A DNA stretch of 30,923 bases from UCB3 sp964415605 (GTDB lineage: Bacteria; Chloroflexota; Anaerolineae; Epilineales; Epilineaceae). Under the pieces are notes generated by a model. The model was not told where the DNA came from. It saw only the letters and a program-made list of their open reading frames with translations, and did not search any database. The DNA lies in NCBI GenBank assembly GCA_964415605.1, contig CAYQBA010000032.1, forward strand, positions 1 to 30,923, read 5' to 3'. The position numbers and the translations under genes were made by a program. This document shows, in pieces, positions 9,009-16,716 of the stretch. The first letter of the stretch is position 1, and each line of letters starts with the position of its first letter.

Positions 9009-10370
9009 ATGAACCTCGTCTGCATCGGACTTTCCTTCCACACGGCGCCGGTTGCGGTGCGCGAGCGACTGGCCTTCACGCCGACGTCGCTGCGCAGCAT
9101 GCTCGGCTGGCTGGCGGGCGCCGGCCGGCCCGAGGGCGTGCGCGAGGTCGTCATCCTTTCGACATGCAACCGCACAGAGCTGTACGCGGCTCTGGACGGG
9201 GCGCCAGGGCCTGACGGGATGCCGGATGTCGAGCCGTTGATCGACGCATTGGCCGAGGGCGCCAGCGTCGGGCGCGCCGCCGTCGTACCGCACCTCTACA
9301 CCCCCGCCGGGTCCGCCGCCGTGCGCCACCTCATGGAGGTCGCCGCTGGGGTGGACTCGATGATCGTCGGCGAGGCCGAGATCCTCGGCCAGGTCGGCCA
9401 GGCCGCGGCCGAGGCCCGCGCGCTGGGGGCCAGCGGCCCCGTGCTCGACGCGCTCTTCATCTCGGCTCAGCGCGCCGGGCGGCGCGCCCGGCGCGAGACC
9501 GCCATCGGCACCCGCGCCGCCAGCGTGCCGTCCGCCGCGGTCCAGTTGGCGCGGGCCACCGTGGGCGACATCGCCCGCTGCCATGTGGCGCTGGTCGGTG
9601 CCGGCCAGATGGGCGTGCTGGCGGCCAAGGCGCTCGTCGGGCAAGGTGCGCGCAGCCTCGTGGTCAGCAACCGTTCGTACGAGCGCGCCGTGGCGCTGGC
9701 CAACACGTGGGAGGGCTGCGCGGTCACCTTCGACCGCCTGGCCGACGCCGTGGCGGCTGCCGACATCGTCGTGACCTCCACGAGCGCTCCGCACCCCGTC
9801 CTGCGCCGCGCCGACGTCGAGCCGATCATGGCCCGGCGCCCCGAGCGCCCGCTGCTCGTCATCGACATCGCCGTGCCGCGCGACGTCGAGCCCGACGTGG
9901 GCACGGTGCCGGGCGTGCGGCTGCTGGACATCGACGACCTGGCCGCCACGGTCGAGGGCAACCTGGCCGAGCGGTCGGCCGCCATCCCCGGGGTCGCCGA
10001 GATCCTGGACGCCGAGGTGGCGCGGTTCGAGCGTTGGCTGGCCACGGCGGCCGCGGCGCCCGACATCGCGGCCCTCCAGCAGTGGGCCGACACCGTGCGC
10101 GAGCGCGAGGTGCGCCGTACGCTGCGCAAGCTCGCGCACCTTGGCGCCGAGGAACAGGCGGCCGTACGCGCCATGGCCGAGGCCTTGACGGCCAAGCTGC
10201 TCCATCCCCCGATCGCCCGGCTGCGCGCCGAAGCCGGCGACCCGCCGCGGCTGCGCGACGCCGATCTCGCGCGGGCCATGGACGAGGCCGGGCCCGCCGG
10301 CGGCGCCGCGCACGTGAACGGCCACGGCCCCCACGCGGCGGGGGGAGCCCGGTCGCCGTGGCCCGGCTGA
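9009..10370 (+). CDS. hemA: Glutamyl-tRNA reductase
   Basis: HemA reduces glutamyl-tRNA(Glu) with NADPH to glutamate-1-semialdehyde, the first committed step of C5-pathway tetrapyrrole synthesis. The 453-residue protein begins with the family N-terminus (MNLVCIGLSFHTAPVAVRER) and has the catalytic STCNRTE motif with nucleophile Cys53, the GEAEILGQV segment (121-130), the GTRAASVPSAAV segment, a Rossmann GAGQMG (197-202) for NADPH and a C-terminal helical dimerisation domain. A Gly/Ala-rich tail of about 30 residues ends it. Only a weak ribosome binding site precedes the ATG. It heads a six-gene operon, and its 3' end overlaps the hemC start by 13 bases. Regulation is unknown beyond the candidate promoter at 8968. 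Confidence 0.97.
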   Translation: MNLVCIGLSFHTAPVAVRERLAFTPTSLRSMLGWLAGAGRPEGVREVVILSTCNRTELYAALDGAPGPDGMPDVEPLIDALAEGASVGRAAVVPHLYTPAGSAAVRHLMEVAAGVDSMIVGEAEILGQVGQAAAEARALGASGPVLDALFISAQRAGRRARRETAIGTRAASVPSAAVQLARATVGDIARCHVALVGAGQMGVLAAKALVGQGARSLVVSNRSYERAVALANTWEGCAVTFDRLADAVAAADIVVTSTSAPHPVLRRADVEPIMARRPERPLLVIDIAVPRDVEPDVGTVPGVRLLDIDDLAATVEGNLAERSAAIPGVAEILDAEVARFERWLATAAAAPDIAALQQWADTVREREVRRTLRKLAHLGAEEQAAVRAMAEALTAKLLHPPIARLRAEAGDPPRLRDADLARAMDEAGPAGGAAHVNGHGPHAAGGARSPWPG

Positions 10371-11359
10371 GGCTCGCCAGCCGCGGCAGCCGGCTCGCCC
10401 TGGCACAGGCCGAAGCGGTGGCGCGCGAGGTGCAGGCGGCGTGGCCCGGCGACGGCCTCGAGGTGACCATCGAGGTGGTCCGAACCCGCGGCGACGAGCT
10501 GGTCGACCGCAGCGTGGCCGCGATCGGCAAGGGCGCGTTCGTCAACGAGGTCCGCCAGGCCGTGCTCGACGGGCGCGCCGACGTGGCCGTGCACTCCTAC
10601 AAGGATCTGCCGACCGACCCCCCGCCCGGCTTGCGCGTGGCGGCCGTGCCCATGCGGGCCGACCCGCGCGACGTGCTGATCAGCCGCTCCGGCAAGGTCT
10701 TCCAGTACCTGCCGGAAGGCACGCGGATCGGCACCGGCAGCGGCCGGCGGGCGGGTCAGTTGAAGCGGCGCCGCAGCGACCTCGTCGTCGAGCCCATCCG
10801 CGGCAACATCGACACGCGGCTGGCCAAGCTCGATGCCGGCGATCACGACGCCATCGTCCTGGCCGCGGCCGGGCTGGCACGCATCGACCGGTTGGACCGC
10901 GTGACGGAGTACTTCGACTACGACCTCATGATCCCGGCCCCCGGGCAGGGCGCGCTGGCGCTGGAGATCCGCGAGGACGACGCCCCGGCGGCGGCCCGCC
11001 TGGCGCCGCTGCACGACGAGCACACCGCGTACGCCGTCCTGGCCGAGCGCACGTGCCTGCGGGCGCTCGGCGGCGGCTGCAACGTGCCGATCGGGGTGCA
11101 CGCCATCACCGACGGCGACGCCATGGCGATCTTCGGCATCGTCCTGACGCCAGATGGGTCGCGCGCGGCCCGCATGCGGTGGTCGGGCCCGTGGCGGCAG
11201 GCCGACGACCTCGGCGAGACGCTGGCCGAGCTCTTGCAGAGCATCGGCGCGCGCGAGATCCTGTCCGGCGCGCCCATCCCGCCCACGGTGCGCTTCGCCA
11301 CCCGCCAACCGCGCGATCTCGACGCCCCGGAGCGAGGCGGCGCATGGCCGGCGCGTTGA
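10358..11359 (+). CDS. hemC: Porphobilinogen deaminase (hydroxymethylbilane synthase)
   Basis: HemC joins four porphobilinogen molecules into hydroxymethylbilane on a covalent dipyrromethane cofactor. The 333-residue product has LRLASRGSRLALAQAE at the N-terminus, RTRGDE, IGKGAFVNEV, HSYKDLPT with the catalytic Asp83, the RRAGQLKRRR and RGNIDTRL segments that bind the growing chain, APGQGALALE and GGGCNVPIG with the cofactor cysteine Cys241. I chose the GTG at 10358 because the conserved sequence begins within two residues and GGGGGAG lies 10 bases upstream; no in-frame ATG suits. It overlaps hemA by 13 bases and hemD by 16. Together with hemD and hemB it makes uroporphyrinogen III. Confidence 0.96.
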   Translation: MARLRLASRGSRLALAQAEAVAREVQAAWPGDGLEVTIEVVRTRGDELVDRSVAAIGKGAFVNEVRQAVLDGRADVAVHSYKDLPTDPPPGLRVAAVPMRADPRDVLISRSGKVFQYLPEGTRIGTGSGRRAGQLKRRRSDLVVEPIRGNIDTRLAKLDAGDHDAIVLAAAGLARIDRLDRVTEYFDYDLMIPAPGQGALALEIREDDAPAAARLAPLHDEHTAYAVLAERTCLRALGGGCNVPIGVHAITDGDAMAIFGIVLTPDGSRAARMRWSGPWRQADDLGETLAELLQSIGAREILSGAPIPPTVRFATRQPRDLDAPERGGAWPAR

Positions 11360-12129
11360 CCGGCCGCCGGATCCTGGTCACCCGCGCGGCGCGGCCGCAC
11401 GACCCGCTGGTGGAAGGCCTCGAGGGGCTGGGCGCCACCGTGGTGTGGGTGCCGGCGATCCGGGTCGCGCCGCCGGTGGACCCGGCGCCCCTGGCCGCCG
11501 CCGCCGCGGCGTGGCGGGCTGGCCGCTACGATTGGGTGGTCTTCACCAGCGCCAACGCCGTGCCGCCGCTGGCCGAAACGATCGCCCGGCTGGGCGCCGA
11601 ACCCCCTGGCGGCGACGGGACGGCCCACCACACGCGCATCTGCGCCGTGGGGCCGGCCACCGCAGGGGCCGTCGCGCGGGCCGGGTGGCGCGTCGACCGC
11701 CAGCCGCCCACGGCCACCGCGGCCGACCTCGTCGACGCCCTCGGGACGGTGTCCGGTCAGCACATCCTCTTCCCCAAGGGCGACCTGGCCGGACCGACCG
11801 TCGAGGCCGGGCTGGCCGCGCGCGGCGCACAGGTCGACGCCGTGGTGGCCTACCGGACCGTGGCGGCGACCATCGATCCCGCCCATCTGGCCGAGATCCG
11901 CGGCATCGAAGTCGCCACCTTCGCATCCGGCTCGGCGGTGCGCGGGCTGGCCGCGGCGCTCGGGGGTCGGCTGGCCCCGGCGCTGGCCGGCGCGCGGATC
12001 GCCTGCATCGGTCCCGCGACGGCGGCGGCCGCGCAGGACTGCGGGCTTGCCGTCCACATCCAGCCGGCCGGGCATACGGCGCGCGACCTCGTCGCGGCCA
12101 TCGTCAACGACCTGGAGCACGCACCATGA
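11344..12129 (+). CDS. hemD: Uroporphyrinogen-III synthase
   Basis: HemD cyclises hydroxymethylbilane with inversion of ring D to uroporphyrinogen III. The family is poorly conserved, but the 261-residue product has the expected marks: LTGRRILVTRA at the N-terminus, the YDWVVFTSANAV segment (hallmark TSxNAV), ICAVGPATAGAV, HILFPKGDLAGPTVEAGL, VDAVVAYRT, VATFASGSAVRGLA and a final IACIGPATAAAAQDCGL before the C-terminal TARDLVAAI helix. The ATG lies 16 bases inside hemC, and the TGA overlaps the hemB ATG as ATGA. Position between hemC and hemB settles the call. Confidence 0.94.
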   Translation: MAGALTGRRILVTRAARPHDPLVEGLEGLGATVVWVPAIRVAPPVDPAPLAAAAAAWRAGRYDWVVFTSANAVPPLAETIARLGAEPPGGDGTAHHTRICAVGPATAGAVARAGWRVDRQPPTATAADLVDALGTVSGQHILFPKGDLAGPTVEAGLAARGAQVDAVVAYRTVAATIDPAHLAEIRGIEVATFASGSAVRGLAAALGGRLAPALAGARIACIGPATAAAAQDCGLAVHIQPAGHTARDLVAAIVNDLEHAP

Positions 12130-13190
12130 CACGCTCGTCGACGGGGCCGTTGCCCCCGGCCCCCGGCGCCCCGCGCGGCGCCGGCGCGTGGGCCAACCCC
12201 GACCACGCGGCCGACGCCGGCCGCGTCGACCGCCCACGTCGACTGCGGCGGACCGCCGCGATCCGCGGCCTCGTGCGCGAGACGACGCTGGCGGTGGACG
12301 ACCTGATCTGCCCGCTGTTCGTGGTGCACGGCGCGGGCATCCGGCGGGAGATCGGCGCGATGCCGGGGCAGCATCACCTCTCGGTCGACGTGCTCGCGGA
12401 CGAGGCCGCCGCCGTCGCCGCGGCGGGGATCCCGGCCGTCATCCTGTTCGGGCTCCCGGCGGCCAAGGATGCCGAGGGCCGAGAGAGCTTTGACCCCGAT
12501 GGCATCGTCCAGCGGGCCGTGCGGGCCGTCAAGCGGGCCGCGCCGGCGCTGGCCGTCATCACCGACGTCTGCCTGTGCGAGTACACCGACCACGGCCACT
12601 GCGGGCTGGTGGCCGGCGGCGAGGTCGACAACGACGCCACGCTCGGCGTCCTCGGCCGGGTGGCCGTGAGCCACGCCCAGGCCGGCGCGGATATCGTGGC
12701 GCCGAGCGGCATGATGGACGGCATGGTCGGCGCCATCCGGGCCGACCTCGACGACGTCGGGTTCTCGGAGATCCCCATCCTGTCGTACGCCGCCAAGTAC
12801 GCCTCGCACTTCTACGGGCCGTTCCGCGAGGCCGCCGACAGCCCGCCGCAGTTCGGCGACCGCCGTGGCTACCAGATGGACCCGGCCAACGCCCGTGAGG
12901 CTCTGCGCGAGATGGCGCTCGATCTCGACGAGGGCGCCGACATCCTCATGGTCAAGCCCGCCCTGCCGTACCTCGATATCCTGCGCGCCGCCCGTGACGC
13001 GTTCGACGCGCCGCTGGCGGCGTACAACGTCAGCGGCGAGTACGCCATGATCAAGGCCGCCGCCGCCGCCGGCTGGCTCGACGAGCGCGCGTGCGCCCTC
13101 GAGTCGCTGACGGCGATCAAGCGCGCCGGGGCGGACATGATCCTGACCTACTGGGCGCGTGACGCGGCGCGCTGGCTGCGGGAGGGCTGA
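12126..13190 (+). CDS. hemB: Delta-aminolevulinic acid dehydratase (porphobilinogen synthase)
   Basis: HemB condenses two 5-aminolevulinate molecules to porphobilinogen. The 354-residue protein has the active-site lysines Lys224 (in SYAAKYASHFYGPFR) and Schiff-base Lys277 (in MVKPALPY). The metal loop DVCLCEYTDHGHCG carries Cys149, Cys151 and Cys159, which indicates the zinc-dependent type rather than the aspartate-rich magnesium type. The first 38 residues form a Pro/Ala/Gly-rich extension before RPRRLRRTAAIRGLVRET, where most homologues begin; an alternative later start was not found with a good site. It overlaps hemD by four bases (ATGA) and stops 5 bases before hemE. Confidence 0.97.
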   Translation: MTRSSTGPLPPAPGAPRGAGAWANPDHAADAGRVDRPRRLRRTAAIRGLVRETTLAVDDLICPLFVVHGAGIRREIGAMPGQHHLSVDVLADEAAAVAAAGIPAVILFGLPAAKDAEGRESFDPDGIVQRAVRAVKRAAPALAVITDVCLCEYTDHGHCGLVAGGEVDNDATLGVLGRVAVSHAQAGADIVAPSGMMDGMVGAIRADLDDVGFSEIPILSYAAKYASHFYGPFREAADSPPQFGDRRGYQMDPANAREALREMALDLDEGADILMVKPALPYLDILRAARDAFDAPLAAYNVSGEYAMIKAAAAAGWLDERACALESLTAIKRAGADMILTYWARDAARWLREG

Positions 13191-13195
13191 TCGCC

Positions 13196-14227
13196 ATGTG
13201 GGACCGCTTCCTCCGGGCCTGCCGGCGCGAGCCGGTGGATCGCACGCCCGTGTGGCTCATGCGCCAGGCCGGCCGCTACATGGCCGAGTACCGGGCGCTG
13301 CGCGAGACCCACGGCATCCTCGACATCATCAAGACCCCCGAGCTGGCCGTCGAGGTGACGCTGCAGCCGATCAAGGCCTTCGAGCTCGATGCGGCCATCA
13401 TCTTCGCCGACATCCTGACGCTGCTCGAGGGGATGGGGCTCGAGCTCGAGTTCGTGCGGGGCGAGGGGCCGATCATCCACAACCCGATCGACTCGGCGCG
13501 CGACATCGCGGCGTTGGCCGACCCGCCGATCGAGGCGTCGCTCGGTTACACCCTCGAGGCGATCCGGCTGGCGCGGGCCGAGCTCGACGGCCGCACGCCG
13601 CTCATCGGTTTCTCGGGCGCGCCGTTCACGCTGGCCTGCTACGCCATCGAGGGCGGATCGTCGCGCAACTTCATCCAGGCCAAGTCGCTGATGTACACCG
13701 ACCCCGCCGCCTGGCACCGGCTGATGGAGCGGTTGGCCGAGCGCGTCGGGCGCTACATGGCCGCCCAGGTGGCCGCAGGCGCCCAGGCGGTGCAGATGTT
13801 CGACAGCTGGGTGGGTGCGCTCGGCCCGGCGGACTATCGTGCGTTCGTGCTGCCGCACAGCCGCCGGGCGCTGGCGCTGGCCGCCGCCGCCGGGGCGCCC
13901 GTGATCCACTTCGGGACCGGCACGGCGGGCTTTCTGCCGGACTTCGCCGCGGCCGGCGGGGATGTCGTCGGGGTGGACTGGCGGGTCGACCTCGGCGATG
14001 CGTGGGCACAGATCGGCGCCGATCGCGCCATCCAGGGCAACCTCGACCCCGTGACGCTGTTCGGCCCGTGGCGCACGGCCCGCCGGGCGGCCGACGCCGT
14101 GCTGGCCCACGCCGCGGGGCGCCCGGGCCACGTGTTCAACCTCGGCCATGGCATCCTGCCGGGCACGCCGGTGGACCACGTCAAGCGCCTGGCCGAGCAC
14201 ATCCACGCGGCGACGGGGGCGCGATGA
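13196..14227 (+). CDS. hemE: Uroporphyrinogen decarboxylase
   Basis: HemE removes the four acetate carboxyls of uroporphyrinogen III to give coproporphyrinogen III. The 343-residue product shows signature one, PVWLMRQAGRYMAEYR (Arg23 and Arg27 bind substrate carboxylates), the catalytic aspartate Asp72 in FADILT, signature two, GFSGAPFTLACYAIEGG, the FDSWVGAL segment and the HFGTGT loop. Length is standard. The ribosome binding site GGGAGG is inside the end of hemB. The stop TGA overlaps the ATG of hemY as ATGA. It closes the common trunk of the pathway in this operon. Confidence 0.97.
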   Translation: MWDRFLRACRREPVDRTPVWLMRQAGRYMAEYRALRETHGILDIIKTPELAVEVTLQPIKAFELDAAIIFADILTLLEGMGLELEFVRGEGPIIHNPIDSARDIAALADPPIEASLGYTLEAIRLARAELDGRTPLIGFSGAPFTLACYAIEGGSSRNFIQAKSLMYTDPAAWHRLMERLAERVGRYMAAQVAAGAQAVQMFDSWVGALGPADYRAFVLPHSRRALALAAAAGAPVIHFGTGTAGFLPDFAAAGGDVVGVDWRVDLGDAWAQIGADRAIQGNLDPVTLFGPWRTARRAADAVLAHAAGRPGHVFNLGHGILPGTPVDHVKRLAEHIHAATGAR

Positions 14228-15783
14228 CGCCACCGGCTGCGGGGAAGCCCGCCGACGGCGAGGGTGACGTGCCTGCCATGCAACGGGGCGACCGGCCGGT
14301 GCCCACCCCGCCGCCGGCCCCGACGCCCGCATCGACGCCCAACCCGGCGCCGGCCGGTGGCACCGCCCCCACGAGCCGCCGGCGGGTGATCGTCGTCGGC
14401 GGCGGCATCGCCGGGCTGGCGACGGCGTGGCACCTGCGGGACCAGGCCGCGGCCGGGGGCCGGGCCGTCGACGTCACCGTCATCGAGGCGGCCGGGCGCC
14501 CGGGGGGCAAGATCGTCACCGAGCGGGTCGACGGCTTCGTCGTCGAGGGCGGGCCGGACTCGTTTCTCACGGCCAAGCCGTGGGCCGTCGAGCTGTGCTG
14601 GGCGCTGGGGCTCGGCGATCGCCTGATTCCCGTCAACCCCGAGCGGCGGGCGGTGTACGTCTTCGCCGGCGGGCGGCTGCACCGCGTGCCCGACGGCTTC
14701 CGGCTCATCGCGCCAACCCGCCTGTGGCCGTTCGTGCGGTCGGGGCTCATCTCGTGGCCCGGCAAGCTGCGCATGGCCCTGGACCTCGTGCGGCCGCCGC
14801 GGCGAGGCGGTGGCGACGAGAGCATCGGCGCGTTCGTGCGCCGGCGTCTGGGCGACGAGGCGCTGGTGCGGCTGGGCGAGCCGATGATGGCCGGCATCTT
14901 TGTCGGCGATCCCGACCGGCTGAGCTTGCGGGCGACGTTCCCGCAGTTCGCGGCGATGGAGGCCGAGCACGGCGGCGTGATCCGCGGCGTGCGCGCCGCC
15001 GGCCGCGCCGCGCGCCGCGCGGCGGCCGGCGCTCCCGCGCCCCCGATGTTCGTCAGCCTCGCCGGCGGCACCCAGGAGCTCGTCGAGGCGTTGGCGGCCG
15101 ACCTCGGGCCCGCGGTGCTCCGCCTCGGTGTGGCCGTGGCGGCCGTGGCCCCGCCCGCCGCCGCGGGCGGAGCGTATCGCGTCACGCTGGCCGACGGCGC
15201 GGCGCTCGAGGCCGACGCCATTGTGCTGGCGACCCCCGCGCCGATCACTGCGCGCCTGCTCGCGCCTTGCCTGCCCGATCTCGCGCGCCAGATCGGCGCC
15301 ATCCGGCACCTCTCCACGGCGACGGTGTCGCTGGGCTACGCGCGCGCCGACGTGGCGCACCCGCTGGACGGGACCGGCTTCGTCGTGGCGCGCGACGCCC
15401 CGCTGCGCGTGGTCGCGTGCACGTGGAGCTCGAGCAAGTACGCCGGGCGCGCCCCGGAGAGCGCGGTGCTGCTGCGCGCGTTCGTGGGCGGCGAGGGCCG
15501 CGAGGCCGACGTCGACCTGTCGGATGACGACCTCGTCGCGCTCGTCCGGCGCGACGTCGATCCCGTGCTCGGCATCACGGCCACGCCGCGCATCGCGCGG
15601 GTGTTCCGCTGGCGGGCCTCCAACCCGCAGTACGACGTCGGGCACCTCGACCGCGTCGCCGCCATCGAGGCCGCGTGCCCGCCGGGCCTGCGCGTCGTCG
15701 GCGGCGCCTACCGCGACGTCGGCGTGCCGGGCTGCGTCAAGCAGGCGCGCGACGCGGCCTCGGCAATCTTAATGCAATCTTAA
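14224..15783 (+). CDS. hemY: HemY-type protoporphyrinogen/coproporphyrinogen oxidase
   Basis: This FAD enzyme of the HemY/PgoX/CgoX family oxidises a porphyrinogen to the porphyrin. The 519-residue product has an FAD-binding VIVVGGGIAGLATAWHL (GGGIAG at 59-64), IEAAGRPGGKIVTER, GFVVEGGPDSF, GEPMMAGIFVGDP and a C-terminal RVVGGAYRDVGVPGCVKQARDAA. The call to family is firm, but sequence alone does not decide between coproporphyrinogen III (coproporphyrin branch) and protoporphyrinogen IX as substrate. The first 50 residues are a Pro/Ala/Thr-rich extension with no signal features. The ATG overlaps the hemE stop. It is the last gene of the operon, followed by a U-tailed terminator; hemL and the ferrochelatase step are not in the window. 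Confidence 0.93.
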   Translation: MTPPAAGKPADGEGDVPAMQRGDRPVPTPPPAPTPASTPNPAPAGGTAPTSRRRVIVVGGGIAGLATAWHLRDQAAAGGRAVDVTVIEAAGRPGGKIVTERVDGFVVEGGPDSFLTAKPWAVELCWALGLGDRLIPVNPERRAVYVFAGGRLHRVPDGFRLIAPTRLWPFVRSGLISWPGKLRMALDLVRPPRRGGGDESIGAFVRRRLGDEALVRLGEPMMAGIFVGDPDRLSLRATFPQFAAMEAEHGGVIRGVRAAGRAARRAAAGAPAPPMFVSLAGGTQELVEALAADLGPAVLRLGVAVAAVAPPAAAGGAYRVTLADGAALEADAIVLATPAPITARLLAPCLPDLARQIGAIRHLSTATVSLGYARADVAHPLDGTGFVVARDAPLRVVACTWSSSKYAGRAPESAVLLRAFVGGEGREADVDLSDDDLVALVRRDVDPVLGITATPRIARVFRWRASNPQYDVGHLDRVAAIEAACPPGLRVVGGAYRDVGVPGCVKQARDAASAILMQS

Positions 15784-15789
15784 GTGGTC

Positions 15790-15811
15790 TCCGGCCATCC
15801 CGGCCGGATTT
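15790..15811 (+). terminator. Intrinsic terminator of the hem operon
   Basis: TCCGGCC (15790-15796) and GGCCGGA (15802-15808) pair around a 5-base loop and are followed by TTT (15809-15811), 7 bases after the hemY stop. Confidence 0.7.
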
Positions 15812-15898
15812 CACCGGCGTGCCGTTGCAGAGGGTGGGGCAGCCCCGTGGACACGCGGCCGCATGCGAGCACGTGGCAAGGTTGTTGCCGAAAAGCAC

Positions 15899-15927
15899 TT
15901 GACAGACGCGCCGATTTCGCGTATTTT
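15899..15927 (+). promoter_or_regulatory. Near-consensus sigma70 promoter of the LysM gene
   Basis: TTGACA (15899-15904), a 17-base spacer and TATTTT (15922-15927) match the consensus at 10 of 12 bases. It is the best promoter in the window and sits in a locally AT-richer gap, about 95 bases before the LysM start. Confidence 0.8.
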
Positions 15928-15953
15928 GTAGGCCACACTCTATTAAGTCTGTC

Positions 15954-15990
15954 GTAACCGACGCTCCCCCCACCTCTTGGGCGCGGTTAC
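15954..15990 (+). promoter_or_regulatory. Stem-loop in the 5' leader of the LysM mRNA
   Basis: GTAACCG (15954-15960) and CGGTTAC (15984-15990) pair perfectly, and CGC/GCG inside extends the stem to 10 bp with one bulged A. The structure lies between the predicted transcription start and the ribosome binding site (AGGAGGT, 16009-16015), leaving the latter free. It could stabilise the mRNA or be regulatory. Confidence 0.5.
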
Positions 15991-16022
15991 ACACAGCATC
16001 CATCACTCAGGAGGTTTGCCGA

Positions 16023-16502
16023 ATGCGCGCTCGTATCTTGTTGATGGCGGTGGCCCTCTTCGTCGCCACCGCTGTGTTCGCCGCTGCGCCCGCCACTCCG
16101 GCCAGCGCGAACGGCGGGGGCGTCCACTGTGTCAAGTACGGTGAGACGCTCTATGGTATCGGGTACATGTACGGGGTGTCGGCGCAGGCCATCGCGCACC
16201 ACAACGGCATCATGAACCCGAACTTCGTCCGGGCCGGCGCGTGCCTGCAGATCCCCAGCGCCTATCACGGCGGCTGGCAAGGCGGGCACGACGGCGGTTG
16301 GAAGGGCGGCGACGATGGCTGGAAGGGCGGCTACCACGGCGGCCAGGGCCAGCAGGGCTGCTACTGGGTGCGCTGGGGCGATACGCTGTCGAGCATCGCC
16401 TGGCGCAACGGGACGTCGACGTGGGCCATCGCCAACGCCAACGGCCTGTGGAACCCGAACCACATCCGCGCGGGGCAGTGCCTGCACATCCCGCGCTGGT
16501 AG
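16023..16502 (+). CDS. Secreted protein with two LysM domains
   Basis: The 159-residue product has a signal peptide (MRARILLMAVALFVATAVFA..., cleavage likely after an Ala near residue 22-29) and two LysM modules, at about 36-78 (CVKYGETLYGI...CLQIP) and 113-157 (CYWVRWGDTLSSI...CLHIP). LysM binds N-acetylglucosamine-containing glycans, so a cell-wall-associated or extracellular role is likely. Each module has a cysteine at its start and one near its end (Cys36/Cys74, Cys113/Cys153), suggesting one disulfide per module. The linker (79-112) is a Gly/Trp/His/Asp/Lys repeat (GGW-x-GG type). No catalytic domain is present. The start has a perfect AGGAGG site and a strong promoter, so high expression is inferred. 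It is a monocistronic unit. Confidence 0.92.
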   Translation: MRARILLMAVALFVATAVFAAAPATPASANGGGVHCVKYGETLYGIGYMYGVSAQAIAHHNGIMNPNFVRAGACLQIPSAYHGGWQGGHDGGWKGGDDGWKGGYHGGQGQQGCYWVRWGDTLSSIAWRNGTSTWAIANANGLWNPNHIRAGQCLHIPRW

Positions 16503-16541
16503 TGGCGGCGCCGAGCTCGCTCGGACGCGAACGAGGCAGAC

Positions 16542-16581
16542 CCACACGGGGCCGGCAGGTTCATCTGCCGGCCCCGTGTGG
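16542..16581. terminator. 17-bp perfect hairpin, bidirectional terminator
   Basis: Perfect 17-base arms (16542-16558 and 16565-16581) flank a six-base loop GTTCAT. The hairpin lies 40 bases after the LysM stop and downstream of the convergent minus-strand gene ending at 16717. No T-run follows on either strand. Confidence 0.7.
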
Positions 16582-16716
16582 CGCCAGGGCTGCCAACGCG
16601 CGGGATGGACGCGGGAGATGCCCCGCGCGCATGCGTTCTGCGGGCGGATGGGCTCTCCCGACGCAGTGTCCACACGCGTCGCGGCCGCTCTCCGGCCCAG
16701 ACACTCCGACGCCGCG

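Noticed and set aside
8967..10406. 479-codon frame antisense to hemA
   Set aside because: The opposite frame encodes HemA with catalytic Cys53 and its NADPH motif.
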